NCBI GenBank assembly: GCA_946629525.1
Contig: CAMOXU010000025.1
Location: forward strand, 1-32,724
Origin: an uncultured Clostridia bacterium
GTDB taxonomy: Bacteria > Bacillota > Clostridia > Lachnospirales > Lachnospiraceae
Direction of reading: 5' to 3'
Length of the DNA: 32,724 nucleotides
Shown here piece after piece: positions 15,614 through 22,873 of the stretch (position 1 is its first letter; each line of letters starts with the position of its first letter). A program made the translations under genes and the position numbers. The notes beneath the pieces are model-generated. The model did not search any database and was not told the origin of the DNA. It was given only the letters and a program-made list of their open reading frames with translations.

Positions 15614-16183
15614 ATGGTCGAGGTGGAGGTAAAGATCCCTGTCGGGGATTTGAATGAGGTGAGAGTTTATCTTCAGAAGGCGGGCTTTGTCCATGCGGGG
15701 AACCGGATCGAAAAGGATACGTACTTTGACGGAGGCATAAACGGCATCAGGAAGAGCGGACAGGCCCTTCGGGTGCGGCAGATCCTTGACTGCGATACGG
15801 GAGAGAAAAAAGCGGAGATCAATTTCAAGGGGAAGAAGATAGATTCGGTCTCGATGTCCCGCCCGGAGTATGAGACGACGGTCGGGGACGGGGAAATTGC
15901 CGGAAAGATTCTTCTTGAGGCTGGTTTCTTCCCGGTGAAGCCCTCAGTCATCAAGAAAAGGGAAATGCTCGTCTGCGGGGAGATGACGGCCTGCCTGGAT
16001 GAGGTGGAAGGGCTCGGAACATTTCTCGAACTGGAGATCCTGGCGGACGATGAGAGCGGCAGGGCTCCTGCGCTTCGGAAGATTGAGGCGATCCTTACGG
16101 GGATGGGCTGTACGATGGAGGATACGACGAGGGTGTCGTACCTTACCCAGCTCTCGAGGATGGAGGAGAGAAGACCGGACTGA
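15614..16183 (+). CDS. CYTH-domain protein (CyaB class IV adenylate cyclase/ThTPase-like)
   Basis: 189 residues forming a single CYTH domain. The ExExK signature is VEVEVKIP at the N-terminus, and further charged tunnel residues follow: RQILDCDTGEKKAEINFKG, CLDEVEGLGTFLELEI and the last strand. These bind a triphosphate with divalent metal. The family includes CyaB-type adenylate cyclases, thiamine triphosphatase and tripolyphosphatase, and sequence alone does not say which. ATG 15614 has AAGGAG about nine bases upstream and puts the ExExK motif at the N-terminus as usual; an in-frame ATG at 15557 would add a non-conserved extension. Cytoplasmic. It stands alone between a terminator and the NhaC promoter. 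Confidence 0.85.
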   Translation: MVEVEVKIPVGDLNEVRVYLQKAGFVHAGNRIEKDTYFDGGINGIRKSGQALRVRQILDCDTGEKKAEINFKGKKIDSVSMSRPEYETTVGDGEIAGKILLEAGFFPVKPSVIKKREMLVCGEMTACLDEVEGLGTFLELEILADDESGRAPALRKIEAILTGMGCTMEDTTRVSYLTQLSRMEERRPD

Positions 16184-16288
16184 CGGATGGAAAGATCGGG
16201 ATGCATGTACAAGGAAAATGTTTCCCGTGCCTGGAATCTGCGGCATTCAGAGGGGCTTTGGGAAATTTACTGCACCACAGCAATAAAA

Positions 16289-16300
16289 CTGTGCTATAAT
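16289..16300 (+). promoter_or_regulatory. Extended -10 promoter for the NhaC-type antiporter
   Basis: TGTGCTATAAT with a perfect TATAAT (16295-16300) and TG one base upstream. The -35 is weak. The leader is about 30 nt to the start codon. Confidence 0.55.
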
Positions 16301-16333
16301 GAAGTATCTTTTTGTGAAAGGGGAAGCAACATT

Positions 16334-17860
16334 ATGGAAGGTACTTTTTGGGCACTGGTCCCTCCGATCATCGCGATCGCACTCGCGCTCATCACGAAGG
16401 AAGTTTACAGCTCACTGTTCGTGGGTATTCTCGTAGGTTCCGCCTTCGTCGCGAACTTCAACTTTATGGGCACGCTGAACACGATCTTCACAGACGGTAT
16501 CGTGGCACAGGTCGCCGACTCCTATAACGTCGGTATCCTTGTGTTCCTGGTATTTCTGGGAGTCATCGTCAGCCTTATGAACAAGGCCGGCGGTTCCGCG
16601 GCATTCGGGGAATGGGCGTCAACGAAGATCAAGACACGTATCGGGGCACAGCTGGCGACTGTGGCTCTCGGTGTTCTCATTTTCATCGACGACTACTTCA
16701 ACTGCCTTACAGTAGGTTCGGTCATGCGTCCGGTCGCCGACCGTCATCAGGTATCCCGCGCAAAGCTTGCATACCTCATCGACGCTACAGCCGCTCCGGT
16801 CTGCATCATCGCGCCGATCTCCTCCTGGGCAGCTGCTGTCACGAGCTACGCTCCGGAAGGAACGAACGGCCTTCTTCTGTTCATCCGCGCGATTCCTTAT
16901 AACTACTATGCGCTGCTGACCATCCTCATGATGGTCCTGATCACGGTCCTCCGTGTGGATTACGGCCCGATGGCAAAGCATGAGGCAAACGCTGCAAAGG
17001 GCGATCTCTTCACAGTTCCCGCTCCGCCTTACGGAGACGATGAGGTGAAGGGCAACGGAACGGTCATTGATCTGGTGCTGCCGATCATTTCCCTGATCAT
17101 CTGCTGCGTATTCGGAATGATCTACTCCGGCGGTTTCTTTGACGGCGCAGGATTCGTCGAAGCCTTCGCGAACAGCGACGCGTCCGTCGGCCTTGTACTC
17201 GGATCCTTCCTTGCACTGATCATCACGCTCGTCGTCTACAGGCTGAGAAGAGTCCTCAAGTTCAAGGAGTGCATGGAAAGCCTGACGGAAGGCTTCAAGG
17301 CGATGGTCCCGGCCATCATGATCCTTATCCTTGCATGGACGCTGAAGTCTGTCACACTGTCTCTCGGAGCGGACACATACGTTGCGAATCTGGTATCCGG
17401 CAGCGCGGAGTCTTTCCAGAATTTCCTTCCGGCGATCGTATTCGTGATCGCGGTAGCTCTCGCGTTTGCGACAGGAACTTCCTGGGGAACCTTCGGAATC
17501 CTTATTCCGATCTGCCTGAATGCGTTCCCGCTCGAGGGCGGCAACCCGCTCTCGATTATCTGCGTATCCGCCTGCATGGCCGGCGCGGTCTGCGGCGACC
17601 ACTGCTCTCCGATCTCCGATACGACGATCATGTCCTCTGCCGGCGCGCAGTGTGACCATATCGCCCACGTATCGACGCAGATGCCCTACGCGATGACGGC
17701 GGCTGCGATCTCGTTCATCACATATATCGTCGCAGGCTTCGTGAAGAACTGGATCGTAAGTCTGATCGTCGGTATCGTGGTCATGATCGGCGCGATTTTT
17801 ATGATGCACTATGTGATGGGCAAAACTGACGATAAGGAGCCGGAGAAGGGCGCGGCCTGA
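16334..17860 (+). CDS. NhaC-family Na+/H+ antiporter
   Basis: 508-residue integral membrane protein with about 12 hydrophobic segments. It carries the conserved NhaC-family blocks: LVPPIIAIALALITKEVYSS at the N-terminus, VSLMNKAGGSAAFGEWA, VLIFIDDYFNCLTVGSVMRP, LIDATAAPVCIIAPISSWAA, and AVCGDHCSPISDTTIMSSAG. These fit a sodium/proton (or related cation/organic acid) exchanger at the cytoplasmic membrane. ATG 16334 is chosen because AAAGGGGAAG precedes it and family homology starts there; the frame runs upstream to 16187 across the promoter. A stem-loop terminator follows at 18020. Stand-alone transcription unit. Confidence 0.92.
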   Translation: MEGTFWALVPPIIAIALALITKEVYSSLFVGILVGSAFVANFNFMGTLNTIFTDGIVAQVADSYNVGILVFLVFLGVIVSLMNKAGGSAAFGEWASTKIKTRIGAQLATVALGVLIFIDDYFNCLTVGSVMRPVADRHQVSRAKLAYLIDATAAPVCIIAPISSWAAAVTSYAPEGTNGLLLFIRAIPYNYYALLTILMMVLITVLRVDYGPMAKHEANAAKGDLFTVPAPPYGDDEVKGNGTVIDLVLPIISLIICCVFGMIYSGGFFDGAGFVEAFANSDASVGLVLGSFLALIITLVVYRLRRVLKFKECMESLTEGFKAMVPAIMILILAWTLKSVTLSLGADTYVANLVSGSAESFQNFLPAIVFVIAVALAFATGTSWGTFGILIPICLNAFPLEGGNPLSIICVSACMAGAVCGDHCSPISDTTIMSSAGAQCDHIAHVSTQMPYAMTAAAISFITYIVAGFVKNWIVSLIVGIVVMIGAIFMMHYVMGKTDDKEPEKGAA

Positions 17861-17935
17861 CGGATGCCGGGAAGACGGGATGTGTAAAAGCCGGTCCGTA
17901 AGGTGTCAGTGGACGCCGGCCCGGTTCCCGTGTCA

Positions 17936-17959
17936 GATCTCGCGGGTGAGACCTGAATT
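17936..17959. repeat. Imperfect hairpin related to 9268-9287
   Basis: AGATCTCGC…GTGAGACCTGAA: a bulged palindrome matching the hairpin and flank at 9268 at most positions. Confidence 0.45.
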
Positions 17960-18019
17960 CAACAAATGACACGAGGATTCTCCTGCCTGTGCAGGCGGGG
18001 AAGAACAATTCGTTAAGAA

Positions 18020-18075
18020 AAGAGCCCCTGTGTGAAGAGGTCTGTGAGGATCTCTCCATGCAGGGGATTCTTTTT
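18020..18075 (+). terminator. Intrinsic terminator after the NhaC gene
   Basis: AGAGCCCCTG (18021-18030) pairs with CAGGGG (18061-18066) across a 30-base loop that has an inner weak stem, followed by ATTCTTTTTCTTC. Confidence 0.7.
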
Positions 18076-18249
18076 CTTCATCATGCAATTTGGAGGGACT
18101 TCATACCGTGCGCGGCAAGACGCATTTCCCGGCGAATCTGAGAGACTTCTATGCGATTGGTCCTTTACGACTCCCTGTACGGCACGGAAAGCCGCCGGGA
18201 CGTTCCTGAAGAACGTGTATAAAAGAATTATAAAGTGCAGCAGATATCC

Positions 18250-18278
18250 GTGACAAATTTTGTTCGGTGCGTTAGAAT
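18250..18278 (+). promoter_or_regulatory. Promoter for the HD-domain gene
   Basis: GTGACA (18250-18255), a 17-bp spacer and TAGAAT (18273-18278), about 55 bases before the start codon. Confidence 0.65.
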
Positions 18279-18336
18279 GAATCGACGAAAATACAAAGCC
18301 TGGTTTGACCGACCGGTTTAGAGATAAGGAGTGCTC

Positions 18337-18858
18337 ATGAACGAAAAAATCATAAGAGATGTCTGTGCTGTCGGTTCTGATGTACTGGGCTCCAGATACT
18401 TTGCGGAAGCGATGCAGCAGAAACATCACGGACGGACAACAGTCGGTGAGCACAGCATGCGCGTAGCCTGTACAGGCCTTCAGATATCCAGACTGCTCGA
18501 GAAAATGCATGTCGAAGTCGATGAGAAAGCAGTGATTCGATCCGGTCTCTGCCATGACCTCGGGATCCTGGGAAGAAGTGAAAAATTCAGGAACAATCGG
18601 GAGTGCTGCTGGAGGCACCCGATCGACTCGGTCGATGTCGCAAATTATATTCTGCAGGATCTGACGGAGAAGGAAGCGGACGGGATCTCCAATCACATGT
18701 GGCCGCTGACCGGGAAGAGACCGACGTATCTTGAAGGCATGATCCTCACAATTGCGGATAAGTACAGTTCCATGCTGGATACTGTGAAGCCGAAGATGTA
18801 CCGGAAAGGTGCCGGGAACCAGAATACAGAGCAGCAGGCTGACCATAGAGCAGGCTGA
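18337..18858 (+). CDS. HD-domain phosphohydrolase-like protein
   Basis: 173 residues, one HD domain. Metal ligands are visible: His39 (GEHSMRVA), His73-Asp74 (SGLCHDLG) and an Asp near 139 (TIADKYSSML). HPIDSVDVANYIL and ISNHMWPL, with further His residues, lie between. HD proteins of this size hydrolyse nucleotides or other phosphoesters, or act as metal-dependent regulators; the substrate is not visible. ATG 18337 has AAGGAG five bases upstream; the in-frame GTG at 18331 overlaps that site. Cytoplasmic. It has its own promoter and a strong terminator 35 bases after the stop, so it is monocistronic. Confidence 0.82.
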   Translation: MNEKIIRDVCAVGSDVLGSRYFAEAMQQKHHGRTTVGEHSMRVACTGLQISRLLEKMHVEVDEKAVIRSGLCHDLGILGRSEKFRNNRECCWRHPIDSVDVANYILQDLTEKEADGISNHMWPLTGKRPTYLEGMILTIADKYSSMLDTVKPKMYRKGAGNQNTEQQADHRAG

Positions 18859-18890
18859 CGTGCCATAAAGACGTTCCATGGAATTACACA

Positions 18891-18929
18891 GGGCCGTCGT
18901 CCGATTCGGACGGCGGTCTTTTCTTTTTT
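18891..18929 (+). terminator. Intrinsic terminator after the HD gene
   Basis: CCGTCGTCCG pairs with CGGACGGCGG (one G-U) around a 3-base loop, followed by TCTTTTCTTTTTT. Confidence 0.9.
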
Positions 18930-18935
18930 GCCGCG

Positions 18936-19022
18936 CAATTCGGAAACGCTCCGCATCCTGCACGGCACGGCGGGAACGCCGGGCATTCCTGAATTTCCGC
19001 AGCACGGGAAGAGGTGCATAAA
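18936..19022. repeat. Intergenic repeat, copies C (here) and A (6197)
   Basis: CATCCTGC…CGGC…GGAACG…TTCCTGAA occurs here and, with small gaps, at 6197-6236. A weaker relative is at 18172-18210 (26 of 37 positions shared, CCTG to TTCCTGAA of equal length). Confidence 0.4.
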
Positions 19023-19068
19023 GGAACGCCGGACCCTTCTGAATCCGCCGACGATCTCGCATAAAATA

Positions 19069-19097
19069 TTGCTTCACAGGAAGATATGCATTAAAAT
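19069..19097 (+). promoter_or_regulatory. Promoter candidate for the SseB-N gene
   Basis: TTGCTT (19069-19074), a 17-bp spacer and TAAAAT (19092-19097). The leader of about 160 nt would include the shared palindromic element. Confidence 0.45.
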
Positions 19098-19160
19098 AAA
19101 TATGTTGACGTATCGCGCTTATATTGAAAGCGCAGGCTTTCCATAAGGAGCAGACAGGCA

Positions 19161-19227
19161 ATTGCGGCACTCTGCGCGAGGGAGGATCGTGTGAAGCATT
19201 TCTCGTGAGCGCTCAGTTTCGCGAACG
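19161..19227. repeat. Shared palindromic element, copy 4 (upstream of SseB-N gene)
   Basis: ATTGCGGCACTCTGCGCG, then TGTGAA 29 bases and GTTTCGCG 55 bases after the first base. Both distances are identical in the copy at 27576. It ends 35-40 bases before the start codon. Confidence 0.65.
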
Positions 19228-19261
19228 CATGATAAGGAGTAAAAAGTAAGGGGAGCGGATT

Positions 19262-20056
19262 ATGGGATTTTTCGATTTTTTCAAAAAGAAGAACAAAAGT
19301 GAAGAGATAGAGGAAACGCAGGGCGCAGACAGCCAGGCGGCTGCCCGGGAAATCGCTGCAGATGAGGAATCTGAAGTGAGCAGTGCTGCGGAAGAGACAG
19401 TTCAGGAAGCTGTTGAGACAGCTGAAGAGAAGGCTGATGAGGCAGCGGAAGATGTGCATGCTGCCGAGGCGGAAGCGCCTGCTCCGCAGACAGTGCCGAA
19501 TCCTGTTAGACAGCCCCTTACACCCGAGCAGCAGGCTGAGCTTAAGAAAAAGCGCGAGGAAGAAGAGCGGAAGCGTGAGGAAGAGGGAAAGGTCCTTTCA
19601 TTTCTCATTGACCGCCACAACGATCAGAGGTCCGCGGAGAGCCTTCAGACCTGCATCAAAGCTCTGTCGACCAGCTGGCTCTGGGTCCCGATGCGTATGC
19701 AGATGAGCAATGAGGATGCGGAGGCGATCCGCAATGCCGGAAAGGGCGTGAAGGTCCGCCCGAAGGATCCCGTCAAGCTTCGTCCGGAGCTCCTCAAGAA
19801 TAAGGAGGGCAGGGTCTTTATGCCGACTTTTGCGACGAAGGAAGAAGTGCCGGAGGATATGCGCAAGAGGTTCGTGTGGGTGCAGATGCCGTCCGGGCAG
19901 TGCGGACTGTACGTGCTGCAGAACCAGCAGGTGGGAGCGCTGATCGTCAATCCGTTCTCAAAGGGACTGGTGCTTCAGCGGGAGCTTCTCTCCAAGATCT
20001 TAAAGCCGGTCAATCAGGAGCAGAAAGAGATCACACCGGATGCCATCACGTCATAA
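19262..20056 (+). CDS. SseB N-terminal-domain protein with acidic coiled leader
   Basis: 264 residues. It starts MGFFDFFKKKNK, which could bind membrane by a basic/hydrophobic patch, then an Ala/Glu-rich acidic stretch (about 12-80) and a Lys/Glu/Arg coiled segment (about 85-110). A globular domain follows (about 112-250) with LWVPM, a strand GRVFMPTFATKEEVPEDMRK and the ending GALIVNPFSKGLVLQRELL. This pattern fits SseB_N, a small domain of unknown function first named for serine sensitivity in enterobacteria. AGGGGAG lies six bases before ATG. The promoter-proximal palindromic element suggests shared control with the vWA and tubulin-like genes. Domain call is good; role unknown. Confidence 0.75.
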   Translation: MGFFDFFKKKNKSEEIEETQGADSQAAAREIAADEESEVSSAAEETVQEAVETAEEKADEAAEDVHAAEAEAPAPQTVPNPVRQPLTPEQQAELKKKREEEERKREEEGKVLSFLIDRHNDQRSAESLQTCIKALSTSWLWVPMRMQMSNEDAEAIRNAGKGVKVRPKDPVKLRPELLKNKEGRVFMPTFATKEEVPEDMRKRFVWVQMPSGQCGLYVLQNQQVGALIVNPFSKGLVLQRELLSKILKPVNQEQKEITPDAITS

Positions 20057-20118
20057 GCGGACGGGATCGGCGGCCGGCATAAGAAACTGGACTTGAATAA
20101 AAATCAGGGAGAACGGAC

Positions 20119-21102
20119 ATGAGGAAATCACGAGAGAGAATCGGAAGACTCTGGACCGTTCTCTTTTTGTGCCTTGCGCTCATCCTGCCTGCGGTCCCGG
20201 CCCGGGCAGAGCCGGGGCAGACCGGGACCGAAAGCGGATCGGCAGCGGTCGAATCTGGTGCAGAGAATCCCGAAACGGCCGCTCATGAGGCGACGGCGGC
20301 GATCCCTCTCACTGAGCATACGCAGGCGGAAGCTGTCGAGTGGCTGCACAGTATGGTCGGTACGGGGATCGACTATGACGGTGCTTACGGTGCGCAGTGC
20401 GTCGACTTCATTAAGGCCTATTACGACTGGCTCGGTGTGGAGGCCGCGCACGGAGACGCGCAGGACTACCGCACGAACCGGCTGCCGGACGGATTTCTCC
20501 GTATTGAAAATGCAGAACCCATGCCAGGGGACGTCCTGATCTATACAGGCGGAAAGTATGGGCATGTCGGCATCTTCGAAGCGGAGCACGCGACCTATCA
20601 TCAGAACTGGGGACAGCCGTACGTGAGGCAACTCACGGCCCGCTATGACGCAATCTCGGATTCCCGCTTCTACTGGGGTGTGATCCGGCCTTGTTTTCCG
20701 GAGTATGTGGATCCGGTCCTCGACGGATGGACGACGCCGGACGGCATGAAAGAAGGGCAGACATATCATCCCGGCGGAATCGTGACCTGCCCTGTCGACA
20801 TTGTATCCGTGACCATTGAGGTCCTCGCTCCGAACGGGAAGGCAGTCTGCTCCCGGACGATCGGGGGAGAGGGGAAGACGCTCGATCTATCAAAAAAAGC
20901 GGATCTCGATGTCACAAAACTTGTGCCCGGCATTTACGAGTATGTGATCTCGGCGAAGACGGCGGTGAAGGAGGTCGAACTTCTTCGTATATATTGTGCG
21001 ATATACGCAGATACGGATAAAAACTGTGCGATTCAGGGCGGGAAAGAGGCCATGCGGAGTGCCTGTGACGCGGCGAACCGTATACAGGTGGGGGCTGCAT
21101 GA
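20119..21102 (+). CDS. Secreted CHAP-domain peptidoglycan hydrolase
   Basis: 327 residues with a Sec signal peptide (about 1-30, cleavage after PARA). A short Glu/Ala linker is followed by a CHAP (NlpC/P60-type) domain of about 65-195: catalytic Cys94 (GAQCVDFIKAYYDW), His149 (KYGHVGIF) and a polar third residue near 163 (YHQNWG). Such enzymes cut cell-wall peptide stems or cross-bridges as amidase or endopeptidase. The C-terminal third (about 200-327) looks like a beta-rich domain (VDIVSVTIEVLAPNGKAVCSR, PGIYEYVISAKT) of the Ig-like kind. AGGGAG lies seven bases before ATG. A 70-bp duplication spans its stop codon. Acts outside the cell. Confidence 0.85.
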   Translation: MRKSRERIGRLWTVLFLCLALILPAVPARAEPGQTGTESGSAAVESGAENPETAAHEATAAIPLTEHTQAEAVEWLHSMVGTGIDYDGAYGAQCVDFIKAYYDWLGVEAAHGDAQDYRTNRLPDGFLRIENAEPMPGDVLIYTGGKYGHVGIFEAEHATYHQNWGQPYVRQLTARYDAISDSRFYWGVIRPCFPEYVDPVLDGWTTPDGMKEGQTYHPGGIVTCPVDIVSVTIEVLAPNGKAVCSRTIGGEGKTLDLSKKADLDVTKLVPGIYEYVISAKTAVKEVELLRIYCAIYADTDKNCAIQGGKEAMRSACDAANRIQVGAA

Positions 21103-21190
21103 GGCTGCATTTCCGGGTGCCATGCGGAGTGCATGCGACGCGGCGAACCGCATCCAGGTGGGTGTTGCATGAAGCTGCATTTTCCCGGAT
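21051..21190 (+). repeat. 70-bp tandem duplication across the CHAP stop codon
   Basis: Unit 1 (21051-21120) and unit 2 (21121-21190) both open CATGCGGAGTGC and share GCGGCGAACCG…CAGGTGGG…TGCATGA. Unit 1 holds the gene's TGA, so the second unit is non-coding. The period of 70 bp is not a multiple of 3. Confidence 0.92.
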
Positions 21191-21221
21191 GCGGAAGAAT
21201 GAATTTGATTTGGAGGATCTT

Positions 21222-22088
21222 ATGGCAGAAATTTTGAAAGGAGCACCGGTGGCGAAGGCCATGACGGAGCGCTTCAGACAGGAAGCGGAGATACTGAGAG
21301 AGCAGGGCGTGAATCCGACTCTGGCCATCGTGCGTGTCGGCGAGCGGGCGGACGACCTTTCCTATGAGAGGGGTGCAATGAAGCGCGCAGATTCCATGGG
21401 GATCGATGTGAAGCAGGTCGTTCTTCCCGAGGATGTGGACAGCGAGACGTTCTTTGCGGAGCTTGAACGCGTGAACCGGGATGCGGATGTACACGGAATC
21501 CTTCTGTTCAGACCGCTGCCCAGGCACCTTGACGGGGAGCGGGCAAGGCAGATGATCGACCCTGCGAAGGACGTGGACGGCAGTACGGACGGGTCTCTTG
21601 CGGGAGTTTTCACCAATACGAAGCTCGGATTTTCACCCTGCACGGCTCAGGCGGCCATGGAGATCCTGCTTTTTTACGGGATCGATGTCAAGGGAAAGCG
21701 CGCGGCAGTCATCGGCCGATCCCTCGTGATCGGACGGCCTGTCGCGATGATGCTGATGCATGAAAATGCGACCGTTACCGTCTGCCATACAAGGACAGTC
21801 GACGTCCCGGCAATCACCCGCGAGGCGGATATCGTGATCGCCGCTTCCGGTCAGATGGAGAGCGTCGGTGCGGAGTATCTGAGGGAGGGCCAGGTCGTGA
21901 TCGATGTCGGAATCGGCTGGAACGAGGAAAAGCAGAAGCTCTGCGGGGACGTGAAGTTCGAGGAGGCGGAGGCGATCGTTTCTGCCCTCACGCCGGTGCC
22001 GGGCGGAGTTGGCAGCGTGACGACCGCGGTGCTCTGCAGCCATGTGATCGAGGCGGCAAAGCGGGCTTTTGCGCAGAGGAGCATCTGA
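21222..22088 (+). CDS. folD: FolD: methylene-THF dehydrogenase, apparently lacking the cyclohydrolase Lys
   Basis: 288 residues. FolD oxidises 5,10-methylene-THF to methenyl-THF with NAD(P) and usually also hydrolyses it to 10-formyl-THF. Family blocks: LAIVRVGERADDLSYERG, KDVDGSTDGS, FSPCTAQAAMEIL, VIGRSLVIGRPVAMML and TPVPGGVGSVTTAVL. In the usual S-x-x-Y-x-x-x-K-x-K active site, Tyr is kept (Tyr48) but the fourth residue after it is Ala52, not Lys. This SYERGAMKR form seems typical of a Clostridial subfamily. Loss of that Lys would be expected to remove cyclohydrolase activity. ATG 21222 has GGAGG five bases upstream, and homology starts there. It overlaps the next gene by one base. Confidence 0.88.
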   Translation: MAEILKGAPVAKAMTERFRQEAEILREQGVNPTLAIVRVGERADDLSYERGAMKRADSMGIDVKQVVLPEDVDSETFFAELERVNRDADVHGILLFRPLPRHLDGERARQMIDPAKDVDGSTDGSLAGVFTNTKLGFSPCTAQAAMEILLFYGIDVKGKRAAVIGRSLVIGRPVAMMLMHENATVTVCHTRTVDVPAITREADIVIAASGQMESVGAEYLREGQVVIDVGIGWNEEKQKLCGDVKFEEAEAIVSALTPVPGGVGSVTTAVLCSHVIEAAKRAFAQRSI

Positions 22089-22768
22089 TGGCTGAGAATA
22101 CGGAAGAGAGCAATGTCCGATCCTCAATGAGAGAAGAGAGTGCGGAGCAGGGCAAAGTCCGGTGCCCGATCGGGGAAGAGAATATGGAGCAGAGCAAGGC
22201 CCTGCTCCGGCGGGAGAAGATAAAGGCCCGCGACGCCATCCCGCCCTCCGAGCGGGACGAACGGTCGGAGGCGATCGTCGACCGGATCCTTGAAAGTGAG
22301 AGCTTCAGGAGGGCGGAAGTCGTGATGATCTACCGCGCGGTCCGGGGGGAAGTCCGGCTGGACCTTCTGCCTGTCAGGGCTCCGGAAAAGAAGTATGTTT
22401 ATCCGCTCTGTATGGAGAACAATGCAATGCGGGCGCTGCTCCCCGGCTCACCCGACTGCTGGCGTCCCGGCCCATTCCGTATACCGGAGCCGGATCCGGA
22501 GCTGTCGGAGGAAATTCCGCCGGAGAGGATCGACCTTGTTCTCTGTCCCTGCACGGCATTCGACGCAGAGTGCAATCGGCTGGGGATGGGCGGAGGCTAC
22601 TATGACAGGTTCCTTCCGAAGTGCCGGAACGCGGAGGTCTACGGCGCTGCATATGAGGTGCAGCGGGCAGAGCGTGTTCCCCACGACCTGCTGGACCGGC
22701 CGATGGACGGTGTGTTCACCGAGAAGGAGAGAATTGTTGCCAGAAGTTCCGTAAGGAACTCCCGATAA
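22088..22768 (+). CDS. 5-formyltetrahydrofolate cyclo-ligase with repeat-built N-terminus
   Basis: 226 residues. It uses ATP to convert 5-formyl-THF (folinate) to 5,10-methenyl-THF, which FolD can then use. Family features: ALLRREKIKARDAI with the N-terminal Arg/Lys, VMIYRAVRGEVRLDLL, DLVLCPCTAFDAECNRLGMGGGYYDRFL (conserved GMGGGYYDR) and GAAYEVQRAERVPHDLLDRPMD. The start codon overlaps the folD stop (ATGA-type, TGATG), which suggests translational coupling. The first ~32 residues are outside the family and are made of two 14-residue repeats; an internal ATG at 22184 (MEQSKALLRR) is an alternative start. Cytoplasmic, one-carbon metabolism. Confidence 0.88.
   Translation: MAENTEESNVRSSMREESAEQGKVRCPIGEENMEQSKALLRREKIKARDAIPPSERDERSEAIVDRILESESFRRAEVVMIYRAVRGEVRLDLLPVRAPEKKYVYPLCMENNAMRALLPGSPDCWRPGPFRIPEPDPELSEEIPPERIDLVLCPCTAFDAECNRLGMGGGYYDRFLPKCRNAEVYGAAYEVQRAERVPHDLLDRPMDGVFTEKERIVARSSVRNSR
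22109..22192 (+). repeat. 42-bp in-frame repeat at the 5' end of the cyclo-ligase gene
   Basis: Two 42-bp units (22109-22150, 22151-22192) each end in GGAGCAG and code for 14 residues ending EQ. The true family N-terminus (SKALLRREK) follows as a partial third unit. Confidence 0.75.
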
Positions 22769-22811
22769 AAGACCTGCGATCCGCCGGGTCTGCTTCCGCA
22801 TATGAGGTGCG

Positions 22812-22840
22812 AAAAGGGCTGCCGATCCGGCAGCCCTTTT
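22812..22840. terminator. Bidirectional intrinsic terminator
   Basis: AAAAGGGCTGCCG and its exact reverse complement around a 3-base loop give a 13-bp stem with A-run and T-run on either side. It lies between two convergent genes and can end both. Confidence 0.95.
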
Positions 22841-22873
22841 CGTATGGACTCAGATATGTTTTCAGGGGTCATT

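Larger units (their letters stand above)
17861..18336. other. Intergenic region, NhaC to HD gene
   Basis: 476 bp with no convincing gene. It has a hairpin stretch similar to the one at 9268 (17936-17959), the NhaC terminator (18020-18075), an inverted-repeat segment (18173-18215, ACGTTC/GAACGT) and the HD-gene promoter (18250-18278). Confidence 0.6.
18859..19261. other. Intergenic region, HD gene to SseB-N gene
   Basis: 403 bp without a gene. It contains the HD terminator (18891-18929), a repeat similar to the one at 6197 (18936-19022), a promoter candidate (19069-19097) and one copy of the shared palindromic element (19161-19227). Confidence 0.65.

Noticed and set aside
16619-17809. 396-codon - strand frame opposite the NhaC gene
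   Set aside because: Composition (Asp/Arg/His-rich) is that of an antisense shadow of a membrane protein.
18013-19170. 385-codon - strand frame over the HD gene and its flanks
   Set aside because: It crosses two terminators and a promoter and has no domain; the + strand HD motifs are clear.
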